Below the pieces are notes generated by a model. The model made no database searches. It was not told the origin of the DNA and saw only the letters and a list, made by a program, of their open reading frames with translations. The position numbers and the translations under genes are program-made. Positions 1-10,033 of a stretch of DNA of 64,000 bases are shown here, in pieces (positions within the stretch are counted from its first letter, which is position 1; each line of letters starts with the position of its first letter). Source of the stretch: Rhizobium sp. 18065 (GTDB lineage Bacteria > Pseudomonadota > Alphaproteobacteria > Rhizobiales > Rhizobiaceae); assembly GCF_902706095.1 (NCBI RefSeq), contig NZ_CACSJP010000006.1, positions 186,001 through 250,000 of the forward strand. The letters are read 5' to 3'.

Positions 1-206
1 ATCAGCACCGGCGCGTTGCGCCCGCCGACCGTCTCGCGCATCTCGGCAACGAGGTCCTTGATCTGCGCTGCCTCGCCGATATTGCGGCCGAACAGGATGA
101 AGCCCCACGGCTGTTCGTCTCGGTAGAACGCCTTTTCATCTGCCGTCAGGCTTTGGCCGAGGCAGCCGAGGATCATCGATTTGGAAGAGGCGTTTGTCTG
201 GGTCAT
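1..206 (-). CDS. nagZ: Beta-N-acetylhexosaminidase NagZ, N-terminal fragment
   Basis: The first 68 or so residues of a gene that runs off the left edge. Reading from the ATG at 206 gives MTQTNASSKSMILGCLGQSL followed by a segment with PWGFILFGRNI, which matches the start of the GH3-family NagZ fold. NagZ is a cytoplasmic enzyme that removes N-acetylglucosamine from anhydro-muropeptides in cell-wall recycling. An in-frame ATG at 218 is an alternative start; neither has a clear Shine-Dalgarno sequence. The active site lies outside the window. It is the last visible gene of the dgt-argS-SPOR-nagZ series, an order I remember from other rhizobia, which supports the call. Confidence 0.85.
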   Translation of the reverse strand, partial: MTQTNASSKSMILGCLGQSLTADEKAFYRDEQPWGFILFGRNIGEAAQIKDLVAEMRETVGGRNAPVL

Positions 207-276
207 GGCCTGAATCATAATTCCGGAGGGACGAAAGCCGAAGCGGAGGATCTTGCGAGGACTGGCCTCATACACA

Positions 277-305
277 GAAAAAGAGGCGGAACCGTCGGTC
301 CCGCC
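277..305 (-). terminator. Probable intrinsic terminator after the SPOR gene
   Basis: On the minus strand a 9-bp stem with one mismatch (GGCGGGACC / GGTTCCGCC, 3-nt loop) is followed by TCTTTTT. It lies about 30 bp after the SPOR-gene stop and before nagZ, so it could reduce read-through into nagZ. Confidence 0.65.
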
Positions 306-335
306 CCCTGAATCATGCAATCTGAGATGCAAGGG

Positions 336-3300
336 TCATTTCGAGACCAGGCAACTGCCGCCGGCTGCACGATATTTTTCGCACAGCGCCACGGCTTCGG
401 CCTTGCTGCCGGCACCGACGCGGACGCGGTAGAACGTGCCCTTGCCTGGAATATCGGCTTTGCGAATCTCGAACGGCTGACCGCCGAGCACGCTGGCAAA
501 CTTACCGGACAGGTTTCGATAGCTCTTCTGCGCATCGGCCTCAGACGGCAGCGAGGCAATCTGGATGGCATAGCTGCCGGACGCGGCAGAAGCCGCCGGT
601 GCTGTCGCTGCCGGTGTCGCGGGTGCGACAGCAGCCGTTTCGGTCGGGGCAGTCGGTGCCTGGGTCGCAGCCGGTGCCGGTGCTGGTGTCGGTGTCGGGC
701 GCACATTGCCCTGATCCGTGACCGTGCTGACGACATTGACCGGCTGCTGGGCCGGGCGGCTTGTCGGAATGGGGGCCTTCGGATCCGGCGTACCGGTCAT
801 TTCCGCAGCCGGTGCCTCGACAGGAGCAACAGCCGCTGTCTCGACAGGGGCGGACGCAGCCGGCGTTGCGACCGGCGGAACGACACTGGTCTCGATCGGC
901 TTGACCACATCCGTCGTGTTGGTGGACGCAAGGCTCGGCGCCGCCAGAACCGGTGTCGCGGTCTGCTGGCCAGCCTGCGATGCGGCAGCGGTCTGCGTTT
1001 GGGTCGCGACTTCCGGAACGTCCTGGGCAACCAGGGTGCCATCCGGCCGAACGATCATCGTACGCACCTTGCGCGGCGTAATCGTGCCCGGATCTTCGGC
1101 GGCGGCAGTGGCCGCTTCCTGTGGCTGGCCATCCGGCAGCAGACGCGGATCTTCCGTATCGCCAACCGGCGTCGCAATCACGCCATCCTGGCTCTCACCT
1201 TCCATCGGCAGGTTTTCAGGAATGAGGGTCCGCTGAACCACGTCCATCGGCTCTTCTTCAGACGAAATCAGGCTGGTCTGCTTGGGATCTTCCACACCAT
1301 TGCCGGCAACGCGGTCATAGACTGCCTTGTCCTGGTTCGGCACGGATTTGCCACCCGGATTTTCCGGCACGATCTTCACCGGATCCTTGTCGGCTGCGAT
1401 TACCTGCGGCTCGCCGCTCGTCAATGTGCCGACCGAGCCGGTGCCGAGCCATGCATAGAGACCACCAGCACCGAGCAGCAGGACCACAGCGGCAGTTCCC
1501 GCCATGAGATAAGGCTTGATCCGGCGGAAGCCCTTGGCCTCACCGGCGATGGTGATGTGACCGCGCGTTTCGCGTTCAAAGGTCTGGGTCGAATTCAGCG
1601 ACGTGCGGAAGTCTTCCTCGAGCGCGCGCTCGAACGCCTCGAACTCATCCAGCGGAGGCTGGGCCGCGGCGGGCTTGACCGGGGTTTCAACGGCAACGCG
1701 ACCGACGTTGGGCAGCGGCGTCGCGGGCGGCGGGTTCGCCGCCGGTTCGTCGAACAGCGTGGCCAGTTCGGAATCGATATCGAAATCGTAGTCGGCCTGA
1801 GGTGCTGCCTGCGGACGCGCTTCAGCAACCGGCACTTCCGGCACGTCCATGCCGGAGAAGCTTTCGATCTGCTCGTCCTGCTCGGCAATCTCGGCTGGAT
1901 CAAAACCAAGGCTGTCCTCGTAGTCCGGCACGGCGCGGGCCGCCGGTTCAGATTGCACAGGCTCGGACCGGACAGACGCCGAGATGGTCGGCTGCGGCTG
2001 GTATTGCGGCTGCGGCGGAGCCGCCGGCGCAAAGCTCACATTCGTCTGCGGCACGCTCTGCACCACGGGCTGTGTCACGGTGACCACGGGCGCTGCCGGC
2101 TCGATCCGCGCCGCACTGACACTGCCTGAAGTGACGTTGCCTGGACTGGCGTTGCCTGAACTGACGTTGACAGCCGACACGAAAGCCTGGGCGGACGCGA
2201 TAGGTGCAACATAGGGCGCAGCGACAGGGCGCGCGGCCACCGGCTCGATCTCGGAAAGATCAAGGTCGAGTTCGTCCAATTGCAGGTCGAAATCATGGTC
2301 TGCGAAGGGGTCGAACTCCTCGTCGGCAGCCAGCGGCGGACGCTGCGATGCTTCAGAAGATGCAGCCGGCGAAATTTCTGCCGCTGCCATTGCTGCCGGT
2401 GTCATTGCTGCCGGTGTCATTGCGACTGGCGCAACCGGTTCGATCTTGTCGACCGGACCGCGAATCATATCGTCGGAAAAACTGAAGCCGAAATCCGGTT
2501 CACGGTGACCGTCGTTGCGGGTGGCGGCTCCGGAAACCGGCTCGACGTCATCCGAATGTTCGGAGAAATCGAAGGCGAAATCGCCGAGTTCAGGCACGAC
2601 GACGTCTTCGGCCTTTACGGCAGGCTCGACTGCCACGGATGACCAATCGAAAGCCGGCTTGTCAAAGGAGACCTGCACGGTCGCTTGCCGCGACGACGTG
2701 GGATCGACCACATCCGGGTAGACAACGGGGGATACAGGAACCGAAACGGCCTGCGGAGGCGCGGCGGGCTGCACGACTTGTTGCAAGACCGGCTCCACGC
2801 GTGGCGCCGGCGCAAAATTGGCCAACGGGAGACGCAGGCGCGGCACTTCCTCGAAACGCTGCGGCGCGCGCGATACCTCGACTTCGGCGACGGCCATTTC
2901 AAGCTCGTCAGCAAGATCCAACGAGAAGGACGGATCTTCGCGGGAGTCCTGCACGGTCGCGGCGAAAGACGCCTCCGGCTCGACATCAAAGGAGGCATCC
3001 GCGAACGCGTCGTCCTGATGAAAATCCGGCTCGGCGCGCGGCGCCTCATATGCCTGCGGCGCCTCGTATGGCTGCGATTCCGGCACGTATGATTGCGGTT
3101 CTGGCTCGTATGACTGCGGTTCTGGCTCGTAGCGTGGTGCAACGGGTTCCGGCGCCCGGAACGACCATTCATCCTCAGCCTGAGGCGAAGCCGGAGCTTC
3201 ATAGACCGAGAATTCACGCAAGAGTTCGTCTTCGAGATTGAAATCAGCCTCCGGCGATACCGGCACCTGCGGCAGCGACAAAACCGGCTCCCGCTTCAAG

Positions 3301-3404
3301 GGCTGGTCAAAACCGACAATGCGGGCAAGCTCCGCCAACGGATCATCATCCGCGAAGCTATCGCCCTGCGATCGTATGCTGTTTGCGGCCTGCTTCTGTA
3401 CCAT
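336..3404 (-). CDS. Large SPOR-domain membrane protein (peptidoglycan/cell division)
   Basis: A 1022-residue protein in three parts. Residues 1 to about 625 are acidic, proline- and alanine-rich and low in complexity, with short tandem repeats such as YEPEPQS and MTPAAM. A single membrane helix lies at about 632-655 (MAGTAAVVLLLGAGGLYAWL). A proline/threonine-rich linker then leads to a C-terminal SPOR domain (about 943-1022, beginning GSYAIQIASLPSEADAQ). SPOR domains bind glycan strands lacking stem peptides at the septum. The helix position predicts a long cytoplasmic N-terminus and a periplasmic SPOR domain. It lies 66 bp downstream of argS and upstream of nagZ. The internal repeats probably vary in number between strains. 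Septal localisation is inferred from the family. Confidence 0.9.
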   Translation of the reverse strand: MVQKQAANSIRSQGDSFADDDPLAELARIVGFDQPLKREPVLSLPQVPVSPEADFNLEDELLREFSVYEAPASPQAEDEWSFRAPEPVAPRYEPEPQSYEPEPQSYVPESQPYEAPQAYEAPRAEPDFHQDDAFADASFDVEPEASFAATVQDSREDPSFSLDLADELEMAVAEVEVSRAPQRFEEVPRLRLPLANFAPAPRVEPVLQQVVQPAAPPQAVSVPVSPVVYPDVVDPTSSRQATVQVSFDKPAFDWSSVAVEPAVKAEDVVVPELGDFAFDFSEHSDDVEPVSGAATRNDGHREPDFGFSFSDDMIRGPVDKIEPVAPVAMTPAAMTPAAMAAAEISPAASSEASQRPPLAADEEFDPFADHDFDLQLDELDLDLSEIEPVAARPVAAPYVAPIASAQAFVSAVNVSSGNASPGNVTSGSVSAARIEPAAPVVTVTQPVVQSVPQTNVSFAPAAPPQPQYQPQPTISASVRSEPVQSEPAARAVPDYEDSLGFDPAEIAEQDEQIESFSGMDVPEVPVAEARPQAAPQADYDFDIDSELATLFDEPAANPPPATPLPNVGRVAVETPVKPAAAQPPLDEFEAFERALEEDFRTSLNSTQTFERETRGHITIAGEAKGFRRIKPYLMAGTAAVVLLLGAGGLYAWLGTGSVGTLTSGEPQVIAADKDPVKIVPENPGGKSVPNQDKAVYDRVAGNGVEDPKQTSLISSEEEPMDVVQRTLIPENLPMEGESQDGVIATPVGDTEDPRLLPDGQPQEAATAAAEDPGTITPRKVRTMIVRPDGTLVAQDVPEVATQTQTAAASQAGQQTATPVLAAPSLASTNTTDVVKPIETSVVPPVATPAASAPVETAAVAPVEAPAAEMTGTPDPKAPIPTSRPAQQPVNVVSTVTDQGNVRPTPTPAPAPAATQAPTAPTETAAVAPATPAATAPAASAASGSYAIQIASLPSEADAQKSYRNLSGKFASVLGGQPFEIRKADIPGKGTFYRVRVGAGSKAEAVALCEKYRAAGGSCLVSK

Positions 3405-3470
3405 TACCTAATTCCACTCATTCACGCGACAATACGCTTGCCAGTGCAATGCGGGGAAATGGTGACGATA

Positions 3471-5231
3471 CTATCGCATTTCTAGCGGAGCTTCGGTGCC
3501 AGTAATGGCAAGTCCCGACTTCAACACGGAGGCGACAGCATGCACCAGCCCAAGCCTGGCGATGGTTAATTCTCTATGTTTATCGTTAACAAAGCGTAAT
3601 TCCGGAGAATCCTTGCCCTTGTTCCAATGAGCGTGGAAGGAGCTTGCCAGATCATATAGGTAAAATGCAAGCCGATGCGGCTCCTGCGACTGTGCCGCAG
3701 CCTCCACAATTCTCGGGTATTCGGCCATTTTTCCAATCAATTGCAGCTCGGTCGGATCGGCGATCCGGCCAGCGACTGCGGCAGACAGGTCGAGGCCGGC
3801 AATATCGAGATCCGGGAAGGCTTCCTTCGCCTGGCGGAAGACAGACATGCAGCGGGCATGCGCGTATTGCACGTAGAAGACCGGATTGTCCTTCGACTGT
3901 TCGGTGACCTTGGCAAAGTCGAAATCGAGCGGCTCGGAGCTCTTTCTGTAGAGCATCATGAAACGCACCGAATCGCGACCGACTTCCTCGACCACTTCGC
4001 GCAGCGTGACAAAGTCGCCCGAACGCTTGGACATCTTCACCGGCTCGCCATCGCGGAACAGCTTGACCAGCTGGCAGAGCAGCACGGTAAGCTTGCTCTT
4101 GCCTTCGGAGACGGCACGGTTGACCGCCTCAAGCCGCTTGACATAGCCGCCGTGGTCGGCGCCGAGCACATAGATCATCTCGGAAAAACCGCGGTCGAAC
4201 TTGTCCTTCAAGTAGGCGACGTCAGCCGCAAAATAGGTATAGGACCCGTCCGACTTGACCAGCGGGCGGTCGATATCGTCGCCCACTTCGGTCGAGCGGA
4301 ACAGCGTCTGCTCGCGATCCTCCCAGTCTTCCGGCAACTGCCCCTTCGGCGGAGGCAGAGAGCCGCGATAGACATGGCCCTTGAAAGTCAGGTCATTGAT
4401 TGCCGTGCGAATGCGGGCCGCGCCATTGGCATGCAGCGAGCGCTCGGAGAAAAAGACGTCGTGATGGACGTTGAGTTGGGCCAGATCGGCGCGGATCATC
4501 ACCATCATCGCATCGATGGCGCGTTCCTTGACGATCGCCATCCAGTCCTCTTCCGGCATCTGGTGCAGCTTGACGCCAAACTCCTCGGCCAGCGCCTGAC
4601 CGACGGGCACGAGATAGTCGCCCGGATAGAGGCCGGCCGGGATTTCGCCGATATTTTCACCCAGCGCTTCGCGGTAGCGCAGGAACACCGAACGGGCGAG
4701 CACATCGATCTGTGCGCCGGCATCGTTGATGTAATATTCCTTGGTCACGTCATAGCCGGCAAAGGCGAGCAGATTGGCCAGCGCGTCGCCGACCACGGCG
4801 CCACGGCAATGGCCGACATGCATCGGGCCGGTCGGATTGGCCGACACATATTCGACATTGACCTTGTGGCCCTGACCGAGCGCCGAACGGCCAAAATCCG
4901 TTCCTTCGCTGATGATGGTCGCCAGAAGGCGCTGCCAATACTCGGTCGACAGGCGGATGTTGATGAAGCCCGGACCGGCGACGCCAACTTCGGCGATATC
5001 CGGATCCTGCTTCAGCTTCTCGCCGATGATGTCGGCCAGCGCGCGCGGATTGGTGCCAAGCCCCTTGGCGAGTACCATGGCGGCATTGGTCGCGGCATCG
5101 CCATGGCTCGGATCGCGCGGCGGCTCGACAACGATGCGGCTGAAATCGAGGCTTTCGCGCTTGTCGCGAATGCTGTCGATCTGCTCCAGCGCGGCCTTAA
5201 TTCTGGTTTCGAAATCGGCGAATAGGTTCAT
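3471..5231 (-). CDS. argS: Arginyl-tRNA synthetase
   Basis: A 586-residue class I aminoacyl-tRNA synthetase that charges tRNA-Arg. The ATP-binding signatures are visible: the HIGH-type motif HVGH in [13 protein letters not shown], and KMSKRSGD further on. The N-terminal Add-1 domain ([17 protein letters not shown]) and the C-terminal helical anticodon-binding domain are present, and the length is normal. The gene starts 60 bp after dgt and ends 66 bp before the SPOR gene, so the four genes dgt-argS-SPOR-nagZ are probably co-transcribed. Confidence 0.97.
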   Translation of the reverse strand: MNLFADFETRIKAALEQIDSIRDKRESLDFSRIVVEPPRDPSHGDAATNAAMVLAKGLGTNPRALADIIGEKLKQDPDIAEVGVAGPGFINIRLSTEYWQRLLATIISEGTDFGRSALGQGHKVNVEYVSANPTGPMHVGHCRGAVVGDALANLLAFAGYDVTKEYYINDAGAQIDVLARSVFLRYREALGENIGEIPAGLYPGDYLVPVGQALAEEFGVKLHQMPEEDWMAIVKERAIDAMMVMIRADLAQLNVHHDVFFSERSLHANGAARIRTAINDLTFKGHVYRGSLPPPKGQLPEDWEDREQTLFRSTEVGDDIDRPLVKSDGSYTYFAADVAYLKDKFDRGFSEMIYVLGADHGGYVKRLEAVNRAVSEGKSKLTVLLCQLVKLFRDGEPVKMSKRSGDFVTLREVVEEVGRDSVRFMMLYRKSSEPLDFDFAKVTEQSKDNPVFYVQYAHARCMSVFRQAKEAFPDLDIAGLDLSAAVAGRIADPTELQLIGKMAEYPRIVEAAAQSQEPHRLAFYLYDLASSFHAHWNKGKDSPELRFVNDKHRELTIARLGLVHAVASVLKSGLAITGTEAPLEMR

Positions 5232-5291
5232 GACTTCTACCTGCGCACAAGCCGATTGCGGCTGTGTCTCTCAATGAAATTTGAGCGCTGC

Positions 5292-6509
5292 CTATCGCAA
5301 TTCGGGAGTCCGGTCAAACAGCTCCCGGTGAACGCGCACAGCATAGGTGTCGGTCATGCCGGCCAGGTAGTCGCCGACATGGCGGGCCTTGGCGCCGTCG
5401 TTGAGGCCGGAAATGTGGTTGACCCAGAAGTGGCTCTTCATCAGCGTCGGATCGGCCATATAGGCGTTGAACAGATCGGTCACGATCTCGGCTGCGGCAG
5501 CGCGAATGCGCATGATGTCCGGATGACGGTAGATGCGGCTGAACAGCAGCTTCTTGATCTGCTTGTCAGTCTCGGCCATGGCGTCGGAGAAGGTGGCGAT
5601 GGTCATCGACGCGGCCCGCACATCCTCGACACTTTGCGGCTGAACCTTGTTCAACCGATCCTGCGCGACGCCGATCACGTCCTCGACCATGCGGGTAATC
5701 TGGCGCCGCATGATTTCGTGGGTAAAGCGGTCATCGTCGAGATGCGGATAGCGATCGCGCACCTCCTTCATCAGACCGGCAAGGAAGGGCACTTCCTCCA
5801 GCATGGCGAAGGTCAGGTAGCCGGAACGCAGTCCGTCGTCGATATCATGGGTATTGTAGGCGATGTCATCGGCGATCGCCGATACCTGCGCCTCAAGACC
5901 GGCATAACTTGCCAGTTCCAGATCATGGATCTCGCAGTAGTCGAGGATCGGTTGCGGAACCGGTCCACGCGTGCCCTCGCCGCTCTTGGTCAACAAAGGG
6001 CCATTGTGCTTGACCAGGCCTTCCAGCGCCTCCCATGTCAGGTTCAACCCGTCGAAATCGGCGTAGCGACGCTCCAGCTTGGTGACGATGCGCAGCGACT
6101 GCGCATTGTGGTCGAAGCCGCCATAAGGTTTCAGCACCTCATGCAGGGCATCCTCACCGGTATGGCCGAACGGCGTATGGCCAAAATCGTGGACAAGCGC
6201 CACGCCTTCGGCGAGGTCTTCGTCGAGCTTGAGCGCACGCGCCAGTGCCCGACCGATCTGCGCCACCTCGATCGTATGGGTCAGCCGGGTGCGGTAGTGA
6301 TCGCCATCGGGTCCGATGAAGACCTGGGTCTTGTGCTTCAGCCGGCGAAACGCGGTCGTGTGCACGATGCGGTCGCGGTCGCGCTGGAAATCCGAACGCG
6401 TCAGGCTGCCGTCTTCGGCAAACAGCCGTCCACGGCTTTTCCACGGATTGGTGGCATAAACCGCCCTGTCGCCAGACCCGAAACCCAGTGCAGATTTGTC
6501 AATCGTCAT
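5292..6509 (-). CDS. dgt: Deoxyguanosinetriphosphate triphosphohydrolase-like protein
   Basis: A 405-residue HD-domain phosphohydrolase of the dGTPase family, which hydrolyses dNTPs to deoxynucleosides and triphosphate. The metal-binding histidines and HD pair are visible in [23 protein letters not shown] and [16 protein letters not shown]. The start at 6509 ([20 protein letters not shown]) was preferred because the 29 residues added by an ATG at 6596 do not resemble the family and 405 residues is its usual length. Divergent from erpA, with a 208-bp gap that should hold both promoters. Confidence 0.92.
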   Translation of the reverse strand: MTIDKSALGFGSGDRAVYATNPWKSRGRLFAEDGSLTRSDFQRDRDRIVHTTAFRRLKHKTQVFIGPDGDHYRTRLTHTIEVAQIGRALARALKLDEDLAEGVALVHDFGHTPFGHTGEDALHEVLKPYGGFDHNAQSLRIVTKLERRYADFDGLNLTWEALEGLVKHNGPLLTKSGEGTRGPVPQPILDYCEIHDLELASYAGLEAQVSAIADDIAYNTHDIDDGLRSGYLTFAMLEEVPFLAGLMKEVRDRYPHLDDDRFTHEIMRRQITRMVEDVIGVAQDRLNKVQPQSVEDVRAASMTIATFSDAMAETDKQIKKLLFSRIYRHPDIMRIRAAAAEIVTDLFNAYMADPTLMKSHFWVNHISGLNDGAKARHVGDYLAGMTDTYAVRVHRELFDRTPELR

Positions 6510-6717
6510 TCGCCTGCTGTCCGCTCCCCATTGACGCGCTACCTCAGCCTTCATACCTATAGCGGACGAAGCCGCAAGGCTGTTGGCCTTGATCAAGGTC
6601 TATCATGCAGGTCTAGCCGATGCGAAGCTTGCGGCATTTCGTGACATTTCGCGACAAGGGGCTATCCTTGCCGATAATTCCGGTTTTCCACGGGCCTTGA
6701 ACCCGTCAGGAGGCAAC

Positions 6718-7050
6718 ATGACGACGCAAAACGTGACACTTTCCCAGGCCGCAGCGAAACGAATCGCGGCGATTGTCGCAGCCGATACCGACAAGAACGC
6801 CTTGCGCGTTGCCGTCGAAGGCGGCGGCTGTTCGGGCTTTTCCTACAAATTCGACCTCGACAAAGATCAGATGGACGACGACATCGTGATTACCCGCGAC
6901 GGCGCGACCGTGCTGATCGACCCGGTTTCGCTGATCTACATGGCGGGATCCGAGATCGACTTCGTCGACAATCTGCTCGGCCAGTCCTTCCAGATCAAGA
7001 ATCCGAATGCGGTTGCCAGTTGCGGCTGCGGCACCAGCTTCTCCGTGTGA
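6718..7050 (+). CDS. erpA: Iron-sulfur cluster insertion protein, ErpA/IscA type
   Basis: A 110-residue A-type carrier that receives Fe-S clusters and passes them to apoproteins. The three conserved cysteines are present: Cys38 in GGGCSGF, and Cys102 and Cys104 in the C-terminal CGCG motif. The start at 6718 is set by a strong AGGAGG eight to ten bases upstream; the longer reading frame from 6583 enters the dgt promoter region and should not be used. xthA follows after 4 bp, so the two are surely co-transcribed. Confidence 0.95.
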   Translation: MTTQNVTLSQAAAKRIAAIVAADTDKNALRVAVEGGGCSGFSYKFDLDKDQMDDDIVITRDGATVLIDPVSLIYMAGSEIDFVDNLLGQSFQIKNPNAVASCGCGTSFSV

Positions 7051-7054
7051 GTGA

Positions 7055-7843
7055 ATGATGAAAATAGCCACCTGGAACATCAACGGCGTCAAGGCGCGCA
7101 TCGAGAGCCTGTGCCAGTGGCTGCAAGACTCACAGCCCGACATCGTCTGCCTGCAGGAGATCAAGTCGGTCGACGAGGGTTTTCCACGGCTTGAGATCGA
7201 AGCGCTCGGCTACCATGTCGAAACGCATGGCCAAAAAGGCTTCAACGGCGTGGCGCTGCTGTCGAAGATGAAGCCGGATGAGGTCAATCGCGGCCTGCCG
7301 GGCGACGACACGGACGAACAGGCCCGCTTCATTGAAGGGGTATTTTCGGTGGAAGGCGGCGTGCTGCGCGTCTGCTCGCTCTATCTGCCGAACGGCAACC
7401 CTTCCGATGACCCGGTCAAATATCCCTACAAGCTGCGCTGGATGGCTCGGCTGGAGGCGTTTGCCCGCGACCGCATGGCGCTGGAGGAACCGCTGATTCT
7501 GGCGGGTGACTACAATGTCATCCCGGAACCGTTCGACTGCCGCGATCCGAAGCAGTGGGAAAACGACGCCCTCTTCCTGCCGCAGACCCGCGCGGCGTTC
7601 CGTCGACTGGAAAATCTCGGCTTCATCGATGCGGTGCGCGCGACCACCGATGACGCAAAGCTCTACTCCTTCTGGGACTATCAGGCCGGCGCCTGGCAGA
7701 AGAACAACGGCATCCGCATCGACCACCTGATGCTGTCGCCGGAAGCCTCCGACCGACTGCGCTCGACCTCGATCGAAAAACACGTGCGCGCCTGGGAAAA
7801 GCCATCCGACCACGTTCCGGTGACCGGCATCTTCGGCTTTTAA
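7055..7843 (+). CDS. xthA: Exodeoxyribonuclease III (AP endonuclease)
   Basis: A 262-residue enzyme of the endonuclease/exonuclease/phosphatase superfamily, which cleaves at abasic sites and degrades 3' ends during base-excision repair. Signature segments are KIATWNINGVKAR, CLQEIKS (metal-binding Glu), GDYNVIPEPFD (Asp/Asn catalytic pair), RIDHLMLS and the terminal SDHVPV. Two adjacent ATG codons (7055 and 7058) could both start it. It follows erpA by 4 bp. Confidence 0.96.
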   Translation: MMKIATWNINGVKARIESLCQWLQDSQPDIVCLQEIKSVDEGFPRLEIEALGYHVETHGQKGFNGVALLSKMKPDEVNRGLPGDDTDEQARFIEGVFSVEGGVLRVCSLYLPNGNPSDDPVKYPYKLRWMARLEAFARDRMALEEPLILAGDYNVIPEPFDCRDPKQWENDALFLPQTRAAFRRLENLGFIDAVRATTDDAKLYSFWDYQAGAWQKNNGIRIDHLMLSPEASDRLRSTSIEKHVRAWEKPSDHVPVTGIFGF

Positions 7844-8028
7844 GCCGGAGCAGCCTCTCAACCAATCCGCATCCATTCGCACCCATTCGCGCCAGCCCCG
7901 GACAAGGGCGGCACGGTAGAGCTATGTGCAGGTTTTCAGGCGGGTTCGGGAGCCATTTTCGGCCGCATTCATTTGCGGACCCCCGCACCAGCATTGCCGG
8001 GCAATAGTACGGGAGCGCAATATTTAAA

Positions 8029-8670
8029 ATGGTTTCATCGATCAATTCCGCAAGCCAGAGCATCACGCAGATCTTTCTGAAAGTGCAGAAAGAAAACCAG
8101 CAGGCCAGCGACAGCGAGACCAGCAGCAACGACGACTATTACAATTCGTCGCTTGCCAACCTGATGCGGACCTATGGTCAGGAAGACGACAGCACCGACG
8201 ATACCTACAGCACCGGGCTGCTACAGGCACTGAATGCAACCGACAGCGAAGACGACGGGCTCACCGCGCTCACGAAGACGTCGGATGACATCCAGACCGC
8301 CACGTTCATGGACAACCTGAAAACGAAGCTCACGGAACTGTCGCAGTCGGGAGACGGAGCTCTGAAGGCGAAGGAAATGCTGGCCGCGCTGGATGCCGGG
8401 ACCCTGACTGTCACCGATGCGGAAAAAGGCAGGCAGATCACGGCTTGGGATAGCAGCGCAGTTGACGGCGACAAGACCGCAACTTCCGTCGCAACACGCG
8501 ACTGGTCGAGCTTTCTCCGGTCGGAGTTGAAACGGGAGGGCACGGGCGGCTGCGAACTGACCGAGAGCGGCGCCCATATCGACAAGACTACAGGCAACAG
8601 CGCCAGCTTCGTGCTCGTCGAAGACACCTATGTCTACCTGACATGGAGCACGGCAGCCAAGACCGCGTGA
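8029..8670 (+). CDS. Hypothetical acidic Ser/Asp/Thr-rich protein
   Basis: A 213-residue protein I do not recognise. It starts MVSSINSASQSITQIFLKVQ, has a very acidic low-complexity stretch at about 25-75 (SSNDDYYNSS, EDDSTDDTYST), a helical central part and a hydrophobic C-terminus VEDTYVYLTWSTA. It has no signal peptide or membrane helix. A GGGAG sequence about 14 bases before the ATG at 8029 supports translation. The gene stands alone in a 185-bp and 28-bp flanked slot between xthA and the convergent exoR. The composition is reminiscent of secreted or flagellum-linked repetitive proteins, but nothing identifies it. Confidence 0.7.
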   Translation: MVSSINSASQSITQIFLKVQKENQQASDSETSSNDDYYNSSLANLMRTYGQEDDSTDDTYSTGLLQALNATDSEDDGLTALTKTSDDIQTATFMDNLKTKLTELSQSGDGALKAKEMLAALDAGTLTVTDAEKGRQITAWDSSAVDGDKTATSVATRDWSSFLRSELKREGTGGCELTESGAHIDKTTGNSASFVLVEDTYVYLTWSTAAKTA

Positions 8671-8698
8671 TCATCACAGACCAGGCGCCACGGCGCGG

Positions 8699-9490
8699 TT
8701 ACTGTTCCTGATAAACTTCCGGGGCAAGCGCCACGGCAACGCGGCGGTCATCTTCGCTCGCCATGGAAAAGGCCCGCTCCTGCAACTCCTGCATCCACGG
8801 ACAATCCTTGGCATTGCAGCGGTCGAGGGCTGCCGTCAGGAAAGCGAGCCCGCGAACGGTCTGGCCTTCCTCGAACAGGACATTGCCAAACACCGACATG
8901 GCGCCTGCATGGCCGCTCTTGCGGGCAAGATTGAGCCACTTCTTCGCCTGCTGCACATTGGCGCTGCCGCCCTCGCCGGCCAGGATCATCTGGGCCAGAC
9001 GGAACTGCGCTTCGGGAATGCCAAACGTCGACGCTGCCTGGAAATACAGCTGGCGGGCCTGCGAGAGGTCCGTATTCACGGGACTGCCGGGAATGCCCTG
9101 ACGATAGTAACGGGCCAGCGACAGAAGCGCGTTGACGAAGAAACCGGTGTCGTCCGAGCCCGGCTCGACGCCCTGGCTTGCGATCTCGGAATAGATCTTG
9201 AAAGCCTCGAAATCATTGCGCACCACGCCGTCGCCGGCGGCATACATGTTGGCCAGCGCCCAGCGCGAACCGGTATGGCCTTTTTCAGCGGCATAACGAT
9301 AGGCTTCGACGGCTTCCTCTTTCTGGCCCTTCTTGTAGGCATTGAAGCCGAACTTGAAGAGATCGAACGGACCGGATTCCTTGCTGACGCTGCCATTGAT
9401 GTCAAAGGCATAGGCCGCTGGACTCGATGAGAACAGCAGCGCCGTCGACAGCAGCAGAATAGCCGAGGATTTCCAATCGCGAACTTGCAT
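8699..9490 (-). CDS. exoR: Exopolysaccharide regulator ExoR (periplasmic Sel1-repeat protein)
   Basis: A 263-residue secreted protein with tandem Sel1/TPR-like repeats (EAVEAYRYAAEKGHTGSRWALANMY, ARQLYFQAASTFGIPEAQFRLAQM and AKKWLNLARKSGHAGAM regions). The sequence strongly resembles rhizobial ExoR, a periplasmic inhibitor of the ExoS sensor kinase in the ExoS/ChvI system that controls succinoglycan and motility. The start at 9490 gives a clean signal peptide (MQVRDWKSSAILLLSTALLF, then AYA before FDINGS) and is preceded by GGAAG; ATGs at 9523 and 9580 would only add a non-family extension. Periplasmic proteolysis of ExoR is known in Sinorhizobium; it is not tested here. Confidence 0.92.
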   Translation of the reverse strand: MQVRDWKSSAILLLSTALLFSSSPAAYAFDINGSVSKESGPFDLFKFGFNAYKKGQKEEAVEAYRYAAEKGHTGSRWALANMYAAGDGVVRNDFEAFKIYSEIASQGVEPGSDDTGFFVNALLSLARYYRQGIPGSPVNTDLSQARQLYFQAASTFGIPEAQFRLAQMILAGEGGSANVQQAKKWLNLARKSGHAGAMSVFGNVLFEEGQTVRGLAFLTAALDRCNAKDCPWMQELQERAFSMASEDDRRVAVALAPEVYQEQ

Positions 9491-9984
9491 GGCTGCGTAA
9501 TTCTTCCAGGACAAAACAGACATCAGCGCACCCATCCCGTCACCATGACGAGTCCAGCTGCGTCTGATCTTTTGATACACAATGACCGATGAACATCTGG
9601 TTCACGGACTGATACTGCAACGGCGCCATTTCTACGCCGGACGCTTGCACTTGTTCTCATGAGCCGAAGGTTAGGACAGCTTTCCGGCAAGACTGGGACC
9701 GAGATCATCTGTGATCCTTGCTGACCAAAAAATCGGGCATTGCGCCGACCACCTTTGGCCAAAAAGTCTTGAATTCGAAAGCGATCTGCGACCGAAAGGC
9801 CCATGTAAAAACTCACGCACCACACACTCGAAACGGCACCTGCACGTTTCCGGAAAGCATCGGTGCTCCCCGTTTGTGGCGGGATGTGGACAAATTTGGC
9901 CGTTGCGTGGCCGCGATTGAAGGATAAACGAAATGTTGCATAAACGTCACATTTTGGAGCAGCGCCGCGCTGCCATCCGCCATA
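9491..9984. other. Intergenic region upstream of exoR
   Basis: About 490 bp without a supportable gene. It must contain the exoR promoter on the minus strand. Open frames here lack ribosome-binding sites and family resemblance, and one begins inside the terminator hairpin at 9985-10013. No recognisable regulator site was found by eye. Confidence 0.5.
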
Positions 9985-10013
9985 AAAGAAGCCCGGACAA
10001 GCCGGGCTTCTTT
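9985..10013 (-). terminator. Strong hairpin terminator after the FadL-like gene
   Basis: A 12-bp perfect stem (AAAGAAGCCCGG / CCGGGCTTCTTT) with a 5-nt loop, 21 bp past the stop of the porin gene. The A/T runs at both ends mean it could act in both directions. Confidence 0.85.
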
Positions 10014-10033
10014 GGTTCATTCAGGCATTAGGC

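Noticed and set aside
315..2129. A 604-codon plus-strand frame over the SPOR gene
   Set aside because: Arg-rich antisense shadow of a strongly supported minus-strand gene; no ribosome-binding site or family resemblance.
9523..10020. A 165-codon frame spanning the exoR upstream region
   Set aside because: It starts within the terminator hairpin and its sequence has no protein-like features; it also overlaps the exoR signal-peptide region.
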